Below are positions 11,115 to 23,200 of a stretch of DNA of 64,000 bases, piece by piece. Below the pieces are notes generated by a model. The model was not told the DNA's origin, did not search any database, and was given only the letters and a program-made list of their open reading frames with translations. The DNA lies in assembly GCF_000143415.4 (NCBI RefSeq), contig NW_003314271.1, positions 2,008,694 through 2,072,693 on the forward strand, in the 5' to 3' direction. How positions within the stretch are numbered: the first letter of the stretch is position 1; every line of letters begins with the position of its first letter. This stretch comes from Selaginella moellendorffii (Eukaryota; Streptophyta; Lycopodiopsida; Selaginellales; Selaginellaceae). Made by a program: the position numbers and the translations under genes.

Positions 11115-13454
11115 ATTTAGTTCTAAAAAAGAGGTCTCCCACATTGTCATTTTCTAAGAATTCTAGCCTATGAAAATAAAATTAGAGATCATGATGCAAT
11201 TAATTAATATATCATGGTTGAATTACCAAATCCTAAACTCTTTGAAATAGTTACATCACATATGATGCATAAATTGTATGGAATTTTCTCCTTGCATGGA
11301 AAATGGTTCTTAATCAAAAGGATTTCCAAAAAATTTAATTATAAAACTGCACTCTCTTTTAATGGCTATCTAGATTATTATAAACCAGACAATGGATATA
11401 CAGTTTTTAAAAATAGTTTTCGTATGGATAATAATTAGGTTATACCATATAACAAGTACCTTTGTTAAAAATATAAAGCTCATATAAATATTGAGATACG
11501 TGCAACTATAAAATGTATTAAAGACTTATTTCAATATGTTTATGGAGGCTATGATTATGCCCTTATTAAAATTCATTCAGCAACTCAATAACATGATAAT
11601 AGCTTAAATTTGGATAAAATTTCAAGTTTTTTAAATACTTATTATGTTTTTGCTCTAAAAGCTATATGGAAACTTTTTCAATTTAAAATGCATGGCTGTT
11701 CAACACTTATAATTTATCTTTTTATTCATCTAGAAAATTTCCAAAATATTTATTTCATCGAAGGTAATGAGAAAATTGCATTTCAAAGAGCTACTCAAAA
11801 TTATACCATATTAATAAAATTTTTTGAACTAAATATATGTAATCTAAATGCACGACAGTATACATATCTTGAAATTTCTTTACATTATACATATAATAAA
11901 CATACTCATCATTGAAAAATTATACATCAGCGAAATATTATGTTAAGAATGTAGTTTTTCCTCCCATCTAATATTAAACTTTATTATTTACACTTTATAT
12001 TATTTCATAGAAGAGGGGCTACTTCTTTTAATGATCTAAAAACAGTTCATAATATTTATTTTGAAACATTTCAACTTACTACATTTACAATAGGACTTTT
12101 GGTAGATGATACAGAATAGGAAAAATGTTTAAAAGATGCTTACTCTTTCAAAATGCCACCACAATTAAGACACTTATTTGTGTTTTTATGTGTCCTTTGT
12201 AGTAAAAAAAACTTTATTCCTTATGGGAAAAATTCAAAACTCTATTTCTAAATATTTTTTGCTAATCAATCTATTACTTTTTTATGAATGTGCTTTACAT
12301 AATATAAATAGAAAATTCAATCTATATGGAAAATCCAATCAAGACTATGAATTACCTTTATCTTATATAAATTTTAATACAAATAGTCATATTAATTTGA
12401 CACAGTTCTATCATTCTGTATAACAAAATTTACTTAGATTTAATGATGAACAACAAATTATATATTATGATATCCTCAACATGATTAACAACCTAACCGA
12501 GCAAAATTGATATTTTTTCATTGATGGTCTTGGTGGTATTGGTAAAACTTTTCTTTTTAACACTCTTATACATATGTTTTAAGTTTTAAATAAAAATGTA
12601 GTTAGTATAACTTGGATAGGTATTGCAAACACTTTACTATATAATGGTCAGATATCACATATAACTTTCAAACTTCATGTTCCAATAAATGAAACTTCTA
12701 CTTCTGCTATTACAACTGATAGTGAAGTAGGCCAGAAAATTAAAAATGCACATGTGTTAATATGGGATGAAATTAGTATGGTTTATACACATGCATTTTC
12801 TGCCATTAATTTAGCATTACAAAATATAAATAAAAAAGAATTACATTTTGGAGGAATTGTTATTATTACAAGTGGTGACTTTAGACAAAAATTACCAATT
12901 ATTCCACATGGTCATCAAGCATAAATTGTTTCAAATTCAGTAAAAGTGAATAATTTATAGAAATGTTTTAGAACACTTCCACTAAAAAAGAATATGAGGC
13001 TAATTGAGAACAACTCTTTATCAAACTCTATTATATTACTTTACACACAAATAATAATGTTCTTTGTTGTTGATTTTGTTTTCCCATCTCTACAATATAT
13101 TTTAGACCCCTACATTGTATTTCATAGTCATACTTACCTCACTTAATGATGATACTTCTCCCATTAATAATGTTATAGTCTCTTCCTTACCTGGGTTTAT
13201 GACATACATATTCAAGAAAGTGTTGACTTTATTGATACTAAACACCTAGAAGATTTTCCATTTGAATTCTTAAATTCTATTACTCCTTTTAGTTTTCCAC
13301 CACATAAACTCTTGCTTAAAAAAAATGTTATTTTTATTCTATTAAGGAATGTATGTCCATCGGCTAGACTATGTAATGGTACACACCTCATCCTTAAACA
13401 TGCTTTACCAACAGTTCTAGACTAGAAGACAATTTCTAGTGTGTGTAGAGTATT
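10741..13454 (+). mobile_element. Decayed Helitron (Rep/helicase) remnant
   Basis: Plus-strand fragments in several frames follow Helitron order. 10741-11022 has GKIVILPSSFDGKPRAMQQN and FIPFTCNLKWLEI, the Helitron N-terminal domain. 11214-11560 has HMMHKLYG, GYTVFKNS and a Rep-like IKDLFQYVYGGYDY region. 11730-12200 has later Helitron segments. About 12510-12960 is a PIF1-type helicase with Walker A GGIGKTF, Walker B LIWDEISM and GDFRQKLP. About 13330-13420 has NVCPSARLCNGT. Stops and frameshifts are frequent. It is very AT-rich and is cut at 13455 by an LTR. Confidence 0.85.
11071..11112. repeat. (TG/TA)n microsatellite
   Basis: A short TG run continues into about 18 TA units inside the Helitron remnant. 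Confidence 0.95.
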
Positions 13455-14470
13455 TGTCACGAATGTGATTTCGGGTATTGAAAGTTATCTGTCAGCCAGT
13501 CCTTACAAACACTCTTACCTTACTGCTACGATGGCAGGAGGTCGGTATTGCTGGTTCCCTTTATCAGCCCCTTTTGTTCAAGTGTTAGTAAACTAGACTT
13601 TGCATCTGTACTTAGCCAGATGAGCATAAAGACGGAATTCCTAAGTGTCTATTCAGCCAAACATACTTGGCTTGGATTTTTTGTTCTCTTTTGCTCTGTC
13701 TTGCATTAGCTTGACAATAACCCTCGCGTATTAAGATTAGTCCCTCAATATTGCTACATAATAACTTACCGTGTTTGCTAAACACCCTTGCTATCATGCC
13801 CTTTTGTGTTAGTCTCATTTTGGTCCCAAATGCTATTTATGGAAAGTGTCTAGATTGGTTCATTTAGCTTATCTATGGAATGTAGAGATTGTCCTGAACA
13901 CAATGGTGTTCGTCTCGTGTCCAACTTCGCAATCTAGCACCATTCCATAATTAGTAAGTTTCGAGCTTATCCCAGAGACTAACTCCTGATACTAAAGGAG
14001 GCTTGGTGAAAGCCCAAAGCATGTGTTCCCTCAAGCGGGCGGGGGGGGGGNNNNNNNNNNNNNNNNNNNNNNNNNNNNNNNNNNNNNNNNNNNNNNNNNN
14101 NNNNNNNNNNNNNNNNNNNNNNNNNNNNNNNNNNNNNNNNNNNNNNNNNNGGCAAGGGATGCTAGTTGCTCTAAGACTGTTCCAAGTCACTCCAGGCTCC
14201 TATCCCTTTGCTCCTTGGGCTGTATGCTCGGGAGTTGCTCCGGGGTTTGGTTCCGTCACTCCTTGGCTCCATGCTTGGGAGTTTGGCACCGTTCCTTCGT
14301 TTAGTGGCCCAAGGCCCTGAACCTCGGGTTCCGCACCACTGTCCTTTGGACATGTGGCATATGACATGTGGCATGTGTCACGTGGCATAAAGAAGGTTTA
14401 GGTTCTACTTCGTGGTTTTATTCTATGGTAAATCACCATAGGATAAAGGGTCAAAACCACGTGCACTACA
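13455..14470 (+). mobile_element. LTR of gypsy B (first copy, with gap and nested LTR-A piece)
   Basis: Starts TGTCACGAATGTGATTTCGGG and ends GTGCACTACA, directly before a primer-binding-site-like TTTGGTATTAGAGG. The same start occurs at 17427 and, inverted, at 38484; the same end occurs at 37541. At about 13990-14050 the LTR is interrupted by the inverse of the LTR-A sequence (TTGGTGAAAGCCCAAAGCATG plus a G run), where the assembly breaks. Confidence 0.7.
14051..14150. other. Assembly gap (100 N)
   Basis: Exactly 100 N after a run of G. The left side is LTR-A-like and the right side is LTR-B, so the gap probably hides the rest of a nested LTR-A. Confidence 0.95.
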
Positions 14471-14486
14471 TTTGGTATTAGAGGAT
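14471..14486 (+). promoter_or_regulatory. Primer binding site of gypsy B
   Basis: TTTGGTATTAGAGGAT follows the LTR end. It is a variant of TGGTATCAGAGC, complementary to the 3' end of initiator-Met tRNA, the usual primer of plant gypsy and copia elements. Confidence 0.55.
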
Positions 14487-14699
14487 ATGTCTCAGTGAGT
14501 GCTATTCAATGAGATTGAGCAACTAGTCTCGTTGCATACGCAAAGATGAAAATGATGATTCGAGATGATGACATGTGGCACTCCACTCCATATTTGTCCA
14601 CATCAAGGGAAATTGAGGAAGACTCCTGTGTTAGCACTACTAGACTTTGTAAAGACTTTGAGATAGAAATGAATGCCTTAGACTTTGTATTAGGCACAG

Positions 14700-15256
14700 T
14701 TTTGAAGTAAAATAATCACTCAATAACATTCTTTTCGAAGAAGTTGGATAAGGCTCAACAAAAGTGGTTTATCTATGAAAGGGAATTGTTTGTGGTGGTC
14801 AAAGCACTCAAAGAGTGGCAACATTGCTTTGGGAAACACTTTAAGGTATACATAGATAATATGGCAACAAAACACTTATTATTATAGCTCAACCTTCAAG
14901 AAAAACAAGGTTAGTGTGCCAATGCTTTGACCGAGTTTGATTGCAAGATTCTATATAGATCTAGGAAAAGTAGTGTTATGACGGATGCTTTAAATTAGAA
15001 AGCAAGCTTGAAATTGGTGGTATTCAATATAATGGCAACCTTTTGGGATGATGTGTAAATAGGATATGAGAATGATAGTTTGGCACAAGAAGTGTTACTA
15101 AGAAACCAAGAGGAATGAAATACTCACCAAAGAGATGAATTATTTAGGGAAGATTAAATTAGTTATGTGGAATGCAATAAACTCATTTATTATAAATAGA
15201 TAAGGGTAGAGTGCTCAAGACGATAAGCTTACTCAAATGAAAATATCATTAGCTAA
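14700..15256 (+). pseudogene. Gypsy B pol, RNase H part
   Basis: The plus frame reads FFSKKLDKAQQKWF...ELFVVVKALKEW, GKHFKVYIDNMATKHLL and NALTEFDCKILY, the Ty3/gypsy RNase H region. It has stops and ends at the target site of a solo LTR. The same protein resumes at 16795. Confidence 0.8.
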
Positions 15257-15261
15257 ACATG

Positions 15262-16789
15262 TGTAAGTGACTAAATTTTCCATTTTACTTTAGTCACTTA
15301 ACCACACTTTTGACCACTTAAAGGAGTTTCACTCACAACCTTCATAAATTCTATTTTTGACTTAGGGACATGCTAGCCTTGTGAATGGCATCTATGCCAC
15401 TTAGACTTTACACTTGGTCCAAGTGTTTCATTTGTCCCATCCCAACATAAACATTCAAAGGTACCACTAACATATTAGCTCATTATATTAAGGCCATATC
15501 CATTCATCTTTGATATATTAGTAGTCTAAGACCATCTATATCACAGTTCCATCTCCCAAAGACTAGGCCATCCATCCATGAGTAGTTATCCTATGACCAC
15601 ACCTTAACATCTTTAAAATGCCCAAAAACATAAAGAACATCCTTCTCCAATATCATTACTTTGGTCCTCACTAAGTCCCTCCGTTTATGGCTGTGCTTGC
15701 CAACATTGCCATTGGGTCAAGACTCGAAGGCCTGGCCACTAAGTCTTATTGACATCTAAGACTTCCCTCACCATATGACTGTATCTTTATAAAAGGATTG
15801 TTTCTTTTCTTTTCCACAATCCAGGACTTTGGGATGACATATTAGAACACCATAGCCTTAGGCAAGCCTCATGGTTACTCTCCCCCATCTTCCACCTTTA
15901 GGTGCCTTAGCCATGTGGCTTGAGCGAGGTTCTGATGAGCCATATGAGGTATTTAAGCAGGTAGTGCTAACCACACTTTGATTGGGAGCATCGACCTCAT
16001 TCAATCTCCCGAGGGACCTAGAGTTGGCTTTTGAACACTTCACCAAGTTATCTCATTTATCTGTCTATGTTCACTCTAACCTTAGACTTCTTAATAGTTA
16101 TATCATCACTCAACACAGGAGTATAACTTTCTTGGGTCACACAAACCTTTCTTAGCCAAATTGATTCCATTGAACTCTAATCCCCACACTCTCCCTATTA
16201 TACTTTTGGAACCCTTTATAATGCCCTTTCTGGGGGACGATTGCTTTGGGCTTTCACCCCACAACCTATATTAGTATTTGGACTCAATCTTAGTCTTGGA
16301 TTTGGACTTAGACTTGGTCTCAAATTTGGTCTCAGTCTCGGTTTGGACTCGGACTCGGACTCGGACTTGGTCTCGGTCTCAGTCTTGGTCTCAATTTTAG
16401 TTTTAGTCTTGGTCTCAGACTCAGTTTCGGATTCCATCTTGGGTCCATCTCAGATTCCATCTTGGACTCCATCTTGGGTTCATTTTGGACTCCTTCTCGG
16501 ACTCCATTTCGAGACTATCTTTGGTCCATCTTGGGTCTATCTTAGACTTGGTCCCAACACTTTTACGTGTTATGTGTTAGTCCTCTTGTGTCTCTTTTCT
16601 AAAGACTTGCTTATTGATCTCTTCGAACTTGTTTCTCAAGCATTTCATTAAGAGTTCCACTCCCGCTTTTGACTTTTTAAGTTGGAGCTTTTAGTCTAAA
16701 TGTGTTATGCTTGTTTGGCTTTCACTTTGGCCACTACCACATGGCATCCTTGTGGCTCCACTTCGGGGCTTAAGGATTTGTGTCTCACA
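15262..16789 (+). mobile_element. Solo LTR, family C (TSD ACATG)
   Basis: Begins TGTAAGTGACTAAATTTTCC and ends TGTGTCTCACA. It is flanked by the direct repeat ACATG at 15257-15261 and 16790-16794. Removing the LTR and one ACATG joins the integrase region of gypsy B in one frame. A second, longer family-C LTR is at 58229-59955. It contains a C-rich stretch and a degenerate TCGGAC/TCTCGG array at about 16280-16560. Confidence 0.85.
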
Positions 16790-16794
16790 ACATG

Positions 16795-17426
16795 GCTAAA
16801 GGTGTTCAAGACTATGTAAAGACATGTTCAACATATCAGCAGATGAAGGCCATAACTAAGGCTAGTGGGGGTTTATTGCAAAACATTCTAATCCCCAATC
16901 ATTCATGGAAATGTTTTATAATGAACTTCATCATAGGACTTCCCCCAAATGAGGGTTTGATATGATATTTGTGGTAGTGGACCAGTTTTCCAAAATGATG
17001 CATATCATATTCACTACAATGGAAGTGGATGTGGAAGATATGGTGAAATTGTTCTTTGAACAAATAATTTGAGTGTAGGGAAGGCCATAGAAAACTATCT
17101 TGGATAGAGATAACATTTTCATTAGCAAATTCTAGAGCACTCTCCTAAAACAGTATCATACCAAGCTGAAATTTAGCATAGCGCATCGAGTCAAGTATAA
17201 TGGCAATAACACTTCTTGATAGATAGGGAAATGGAAATGGTGAATAGGCAGCTGGAGGATTATTTATGATGCTATATTTTTAAAGACCAAATTGATTGAG
17301 TAAGTCATTTAAAACTTGCAAAAATATGTTATAACCACTCACCATATTTGAGTATCGAGATGAGTCCATGGGAAGTCATTAATGAGTGAGCCATTGAAGG
17401 TTATGTAGAACTCTTAACCCTACATA
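16795..17426 (+). pseudogene. Gypsy B pol, integrase part
   Basis: Encodes AKGVQDYVKTCSTYQQ (zinc-finger end), [29 protein letters not shown] and IFVVVDQFSKMMH (integrase core), then a decayed C-terminal part. It runs up to the next LTR. Confidence 0.8.
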
Positions 17427-18083
17427 TGTCGTGAATGTGACTTTGGGTATCGAAAGTTATCTGTCAGCCAGTCCTTACGAACACTCTTACCTTATTGCCA
17501 TGAGGGCAGGAGGTCGGTATTGCTGGACCCTTTATCAGTCCCTCTTGTGCTAGTGGAGTTAACTAGGCATTTCGAATGTACTTAGACCGGACGAGCATAA
17601 GGACGGAATTCCTACATGTTATTAGCTAAACATACTTAGCCCAGTAAGGAGTTCCCGTCTCATTATGTCTTGCACTGGCTAGTGACAAGAACCCTCGCAT
17701 ATTGAGATTCGTCCCTCAATATCACTGGATGATAGCTTACTATGTCTGCCAAACACCCTTGCTATCATGCCCTTTGTGTTAGTCTCAATTCGGTCCCAAA
17801 TGCTATTTATAGAAAGTGTCTAGATTTGCTCATCTGGCATATCTATGGAATGTAGAGATCAGTCTCCGCCTAATCTAGTTGAGAAACTAGTCTTCGCATG
17901 TGCACTTGACTAGATGAGTATAAGGACGGAATTCCTAAGTGCTACTAGTCAAGCATACTTGACCTAGTTACAGAAACTCATTACACTTGCTAGTGTTGGG
18001 AACCCTTATAATATTGAACTTGGTCCCTCAATATTTGCTAAATGATAGCTTACCATATTTGCCAAATACCCTCACTATCATAC
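17427..18083 (+). mobile_element. LTR-B copy, left part, target of gypsy A
   Basis: Begins TGTCGTGAATGTGACTTTGGG, like 13455. From about 17860 it repeats a related LTR sequence in a second register (GGACGGAATTCCTA occurs at 17632 and 17931), so this may be two related LTR pieces. The last five bases, CATAC (18079-18083), are the target duplication of gypsy A; the LTR-like sequence resumes at 36993. Confidence 0.65.
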
Positions 18084-19119
18084 TATAAGCCACAAATTTT
18101 TCCTTTCCAATTTGTCAGTCTACCTTGTCTATCCAACCAACACCACCTTGGCCTTTGCTAAGTTCCCTCGCCAAGGTTGCTGCCTATTGTACTAGCTCCT
18201 ATTTGGTCCTACTTGGTTTCAACTACTCACTGCACAAACAACGGAGCATTAGCCATCCATCCACAAATTCCCAAATCTCTCCCAATCCCCCTCCCCGGGT
18301 TAGACTGGACATAAGGTTCGGCTACATTCCCCGCAGGCACAAGCAACCAAGCATATCAAGCCTCCAAGTTCCTAACATCCTTTGGTACAACAAAACTTGA
18401 TCATGGGACCCTCTAAATCCCAAGCCTTGGTGCAACACTTGCTTCGGGACGCCAGGGCGAAACACCATGGCCTAATGGCCCGGTGTGGGTACCTCTACCC
18501 CCCCACTTCCATCCCGAAGGGAAGGCCCAAACCCCTAGGAAGGGTGAGGACCAATGAGCCACAAAGTACTCAAGTGGGGCACCACTCCACATGAGCCAGG
18601 AGCACCACAGTCAGTTTCCCTTCTGGGAGTGAGAGTTGCTCTTGAGCACTTCCTTGGGTGGCCCCTCCAGCATCACTCGAGTCCATGCTTACTCCCACCC
18701 AAACCCCTTGCAACCCCCCCCCCCCCCCCCCGGGAGACACACGCTTTGGGCTTTCACCCCTTGACCTGTATTAGTATTTAGACTTGGTCTCGAACTCGGT
18801 CTCGGACTCGATCTCGGACCCGACTTCGGACTCGGTCTCGGACTCGGTCTCGGACTTGATCTCGAACTCAATTTTGGACTCGACCTTGGACTCAACCTCG
18901 GACTCGGTCTTGGACCCAATCTCGGATCTCAGACTCTGTCTTGAATTCAGTCTCGGAGTTAGCCTCGGACTTGATCCTGGACTCTATCTCAAACTTGGTC
19001 TCAGAGTCGGTCTTGGACTCGATCTCGGACTCGGTCCCATCCGATGAACTCTTTATCATTTTGGTCATGCTTTCGGGGATCCTTTAGCCTACAACACCTT
19101 GGGGAGTTGGTTCCTTACA
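18084..19119 (-). mobile_element. 3' LTR of gypsy A (family A)
   Basis: In plus orientation reads TATAAGCCACAAATTTTTCC ... GGAGTTGGTTCCTTACA. Homologous LTRs are at 29184-30346 (inverse), 35858-36987, 40371-41451 and 56552-57468. It includes a poly-C run at 18717-18732 and a hexamer array (TCTCGG/ACTCGG) at about 18785-19045. Confidence 0.85.
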
Positions 19120-19522
19120 ACTCCACCACCCATAAAAAAAGTTCGATACCCACATCGAATGTCTCTTTTTAATCCTATGACTTGTTAACTATGTCTCTAG
19201 AGGCATCCTCCCACTTAGCAGTGTGCCTAAATTAGCCTCCCCGGCCAAGAGCCCATGACAATGGAATATAAGTGTCTCTATACCCCTCACCTCATCACGC
19301 TCTAGTATGGGGTCGGGACTTGAACCTAGCCTTGCTTTACTAGGGGGTTGGGACTCGAACCCAACCTCTATAGAATACATCTATGGATTCGACATCCCCA
19401 CAGGGAGTCAGGCGTAGTTTCCTATGCCTGGTTGACGTAGCTAACCAATGCTAATTAGCTTACCTTCGGCACGCTTTCGGGTCCCAACATATGCCATTGC
19501 TCAACTTTACAAATTGATACTT

Positions 19523-19794
19523 TTAATTGAACTTTGCATAAGTATATAGAGTTTTGCCATGTAGAAATTCCTCCACTAGATCTCGCGTGTTTACTATGTC
19601 CTCCTCTAGTTCCCATGTTGCTTCGTAGTATGGAAATCCTTTCCACTTCACATGGAACTCTCTCACCTTGCGTCCTTGTTGCTTGCTCTTGCGCGCATTG
19701 AGGATGGCCTCGACTTCGTATTCCTCTTCCCCTTGGATAACCTCAGATAAAAGTCTCACTCGGTCCTTGCGAAGCGGATCCTCAAAGTATTGCT
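19523..19794 (-). pseudogene. Gypsy A chromodomain (end of integrase)
   Basis: The minus frame reads EYEVEAILNARKSKQQGRK, VREFHVKWKGFPYYEATWE, then LEEDIVNTRDLVEEFL. This is a classic chromodomain (aromatic residues Y, W and Y/W in place) at the C-terminus of chromovirus integrase, thought to guide insertion into heterochromatin. The part upstream in the protein resumes at 32204 across the DNA transposon. Between it and the LTR (19120-19520) lies non-coding 3' internal sequence also found at 41452-41850. Confidence 0.85.
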
Positions 19795-19798
19795 TGAG

Positions 19799-19822
19799 AA
19801 GCTCTATTTCGTTAAAGTGGGA
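19799..19822 (+). repeat. Left terminal inverted repeat of the DNA transposon
   Basis: 24 bp, identical to the inverse of 32176-32199. The next bases contain an inverted GTGGGA...TCCCAC pair (about 19817-19838) as subterminal structure. Confidence 0.9.
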
Positions 19823-20240
19823 ATTGTCATTATCCCACTTGTAAAATAAGGTTTCCAAACCTTTATATAGTATATAAATATAACAAAATTCAACTGCATT
19901 GAGGCACATGCCATTTTATTTTAAACAAGGAAATGTCTACTCGATCACTTCTCCTCCCCCTGCCACTACTTCACCTCTCTCTTCTCCTTGTCATCGTCGT
20001 CCAATTTCTTTCCATCCTTTTAATATTGGCTCAGTTGCTCCGAGTCTAGGTGGAGCCCAAGTCCCCATTCAATCTTTACTTTCCCCTTATTAATAAAACA
20101 ACTTCGTAGACTTCCAATAACATGCTGTAACACTTCTAGTATAATGCAAATCCTCTCAAAGAATTGTCTTTTAATATTAATACAATGGCATGGAACCCCA
20201 TGCCATAATAAGTTACATTTTTAAATAAATACATGCCATC

Positions 20241-23200
20241 TCAGACTGTTATTTTTTGCCTCCAACGCCTATACAATAATCTTGGAATTTCATCACTCTC
20301 CACACTATCAGGATTTAAACCCAATAGTAATGCCATCTCTTCTCTAATACGTCCACGCTCATGTTCAGTGGTCGAAGAACCCATCCGGTTGAGCAGATTA
20401 TGGAGATGCGGATAGTGCTTGGCTAGACAATATACATGCCATAAATGATGACTGGTGTCTGTCCGATCAAATGGCTTTTGATATACCGTTCCATCTGCCA
20501 TTTGGTTGATTTCTGCACCCACCTCCTGGATTGGCCGGTTCTCTATCACCATCGCTCCAAGCCGTTTTGCAAGGTCCCCCAGAACATACGGTTTCTTCTC
20601 CCTAGTTTCCATACTGCAAGAGATGGGGTGCATTGCATATGTGTGCATGTTTGCTGCAGTTTTAATCGGCGAGTCATCGATGATGAGGATTTCACTTGAC
20701 CTAGCAGTCCGGTTCATCACTACAGCCTCTGGCTTGACGAAGATGGGCTTGCTACCCCTCACATGGACCATAGTCAAGCAATCCTCCTACGTTAGGAGAA
20801 AGTCAAATGGTAATATTACTCGCATCTGATCGTGCATCATCTGTAGCAACGTTAATGCATTGTGGCGCATCATGGATGTCCAAACTCCCAATTGCAAATT
20901 GAACCCGACCCTCTGTTTTAAGTGTCGCATGGTCATTATTAGATCCCGCAGTTTCTCCCGTGTGATTAATGTGAATCTGTCTCTTTTGACCAACTTGCGA
21001 CCGCAGGCTTTGGAGGGTGCAGTGACATTCGAGGACGAGCCACGCTCATGGGAGAAAAGGACACCGTTCAGATCAAAAACGATACAGTACCTTCGCCGTG
21101 ACTCTGAAATGAAATGCGTCAGCATAAAAAATGGTACAAGTCAATTTTACCATCTACAATATTAGCGAATGGTGCTCCCGATGGTCGTTGAGAGGGTTTT
21201 GGTCGAGGAAACGTGAAGGGCGGAAATACTCTCCTCTGCAATGTGGGGTCAATCGCATCCGATGGCGTGTGGGCACATGCTATTTCAACTGTAGACTCTG
21301 GTACAACTGGCTCAACAGTGGCATGGGGTGGTTCCGATGGCGTGTGATCACACGCCATTTCAGCTGATGCCTCCGTTGGCAAAGTGGACATGACCGAACA
21401 GGCAGCAGGGGCGGTGTAGGGAGGTTCCAACGGCACGTAGTCAGACGATTGGGCACACGTTGAGTCCGTTGGAAATGAGGATACGACTGGCTCGGCGGCT
21501 GGGGCGGCCTCATGCGGGTCCAATGGCGCCTGGTCACCGTCAGTTGGATACGTGGACAAGATTGACTCAGTGGTATGGGCAGCATCAAGTGGAGCGTGGT
21601 CAGCTTGCTTGGCGTTGATATGGATAGTAGCCTCCACCAGCTCTGATGACTCTTGCAGGCAAGTAGAGTCCACTGGCGGATCTATATGCATGTCCAAATA
21701 TCTCCCTTCGATTGAGATGGTATCCTCCCTACTGGCTACTAAAAACAAACTCATTAGCACATTGAATCAACTATACTGTATTTACCATCAACTGCTATTG
21801 AGGAACTAGGACCGATATCACTTGGGCGCACTGCTGATTCTGAAGGATTGGACATACGTTTCGACCCTTGCTTGGCACTATCCTTCCTCGACACTAAAGG
21901 CTAGAGTTTGTATCTTAATTCAACTGAATAATCTCTACTTACCATTTGCTCTGCGACCTACATGGACAATGTTAGAAATAGTAAAAGGTTAGGAATGGAT
22001 GTACTATTATTTACCTGATGGTTTGTCTTGTATGACCTTCCTCCGCTGCTCTTTGGCCACCTCAGGCTGGCCATCGTTGTCATCATCGTCGTCGTCGTTA
22101 TTGTGATCGTCACCATTGTGAGGACCATCTAAGTCCTCTTCGTCCTCCTCTTCTTCGTCCTCCTCCTCTTTGTCCTCCTCTTCGTCCTTCTGCTCTTCTT
22201 GCTCATTATCTTTCTCTGGCTCCTCATCCCCCTCCTGCATTTCTTCCATAGGCTGCTCAGGCTGGATGGCTTGTTCTTCCAGGACCATCTTGGGAAAATC
22301 ATCTGGCCGAGTCTCCATCTCAAAATACAAGACATCCATAGCCTGTTTTAGTGCGTGACCTAGGACTGTATCCTCACGCGACTGTCTTAACATGGTTTTT
22401 GCACGTTCTTGCACCCTTCGAAGATGACGAGATGAGAAAAATGTGGCCCTGACTTGAAAAGCATCCCTCATCCATTCCATTGAGATTGGGGAAGGGGAGT
22501 CCGCCATAGGAATCTGAGTCAGGAGGTGGTGACTGGCTGCTTTCACTCAGCCCTTGATCTGCAATGAATGGCATGAGCACACACGCCATAACCGCGAGGC
22601 ATTACCTATCATCTTTTCGTTGCCCTTCTTCCTTTTCGAATCAAACGCCTTTGATCCCGACGACTGTCCAACGTGCTTTCACTTTTTATGACCACTGTCA
22701 GTTTGAGCTTGGCTGGTGCTTGCCTGTTTTGCCTTTGAAGAAGTGTCTCCTGCAAGGAATGGCATGAGACCACACGCCATTGCAAATATAATTTGTACCT
22801 CCTTTTTTCCTATTGCTTGTCTGTTTGTCCTTCTTTGACGCGCCACCAGTGCGCTTTTCAGTCCTCGTGTCTGAATATTCACAACGATCTATAATCAAAA
22901 TGGCGTGAGGCCTCATGTGACCTTACCTTGTGCAGGTTGTGAGCTCGGCCCAACATGGGTATCTTCAACAGTAGCTGTTAACGCCGTTTCAGCATCTAGG
23001 GGTGGCCACGCTCCTGCATACAGAGCTTGTGAGATAACATTTAAACTTAAAGTGCGTACTCACCAGGTTCGCAGAGAAGATACTGTTTTTCTTTGGCAAC
23101 TGTAATTATATGCTCCATTGAAGTCACTTCTTCAATGGAGTTTGTCACCGCAACACACAGGACACCCTTGAGTAGTGCGGCTCGAAAGAATAGTCCGCCG

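Noticed and set aside
14003-14320. Open frames spanning N
   Set aside because: They only exist because N was translated as X across the gap.
22129-22335. Lys/Arg-rich open frame on minus opposite the acidic run
   Set aside because: It is the shifted frame of the Asp/Glu codon run of the large gene.
22679-22681. Selenocysteine reading of TGA
   Set aside because: Land plants lack the selenocysteine system, and no SECIS-like context is expected.
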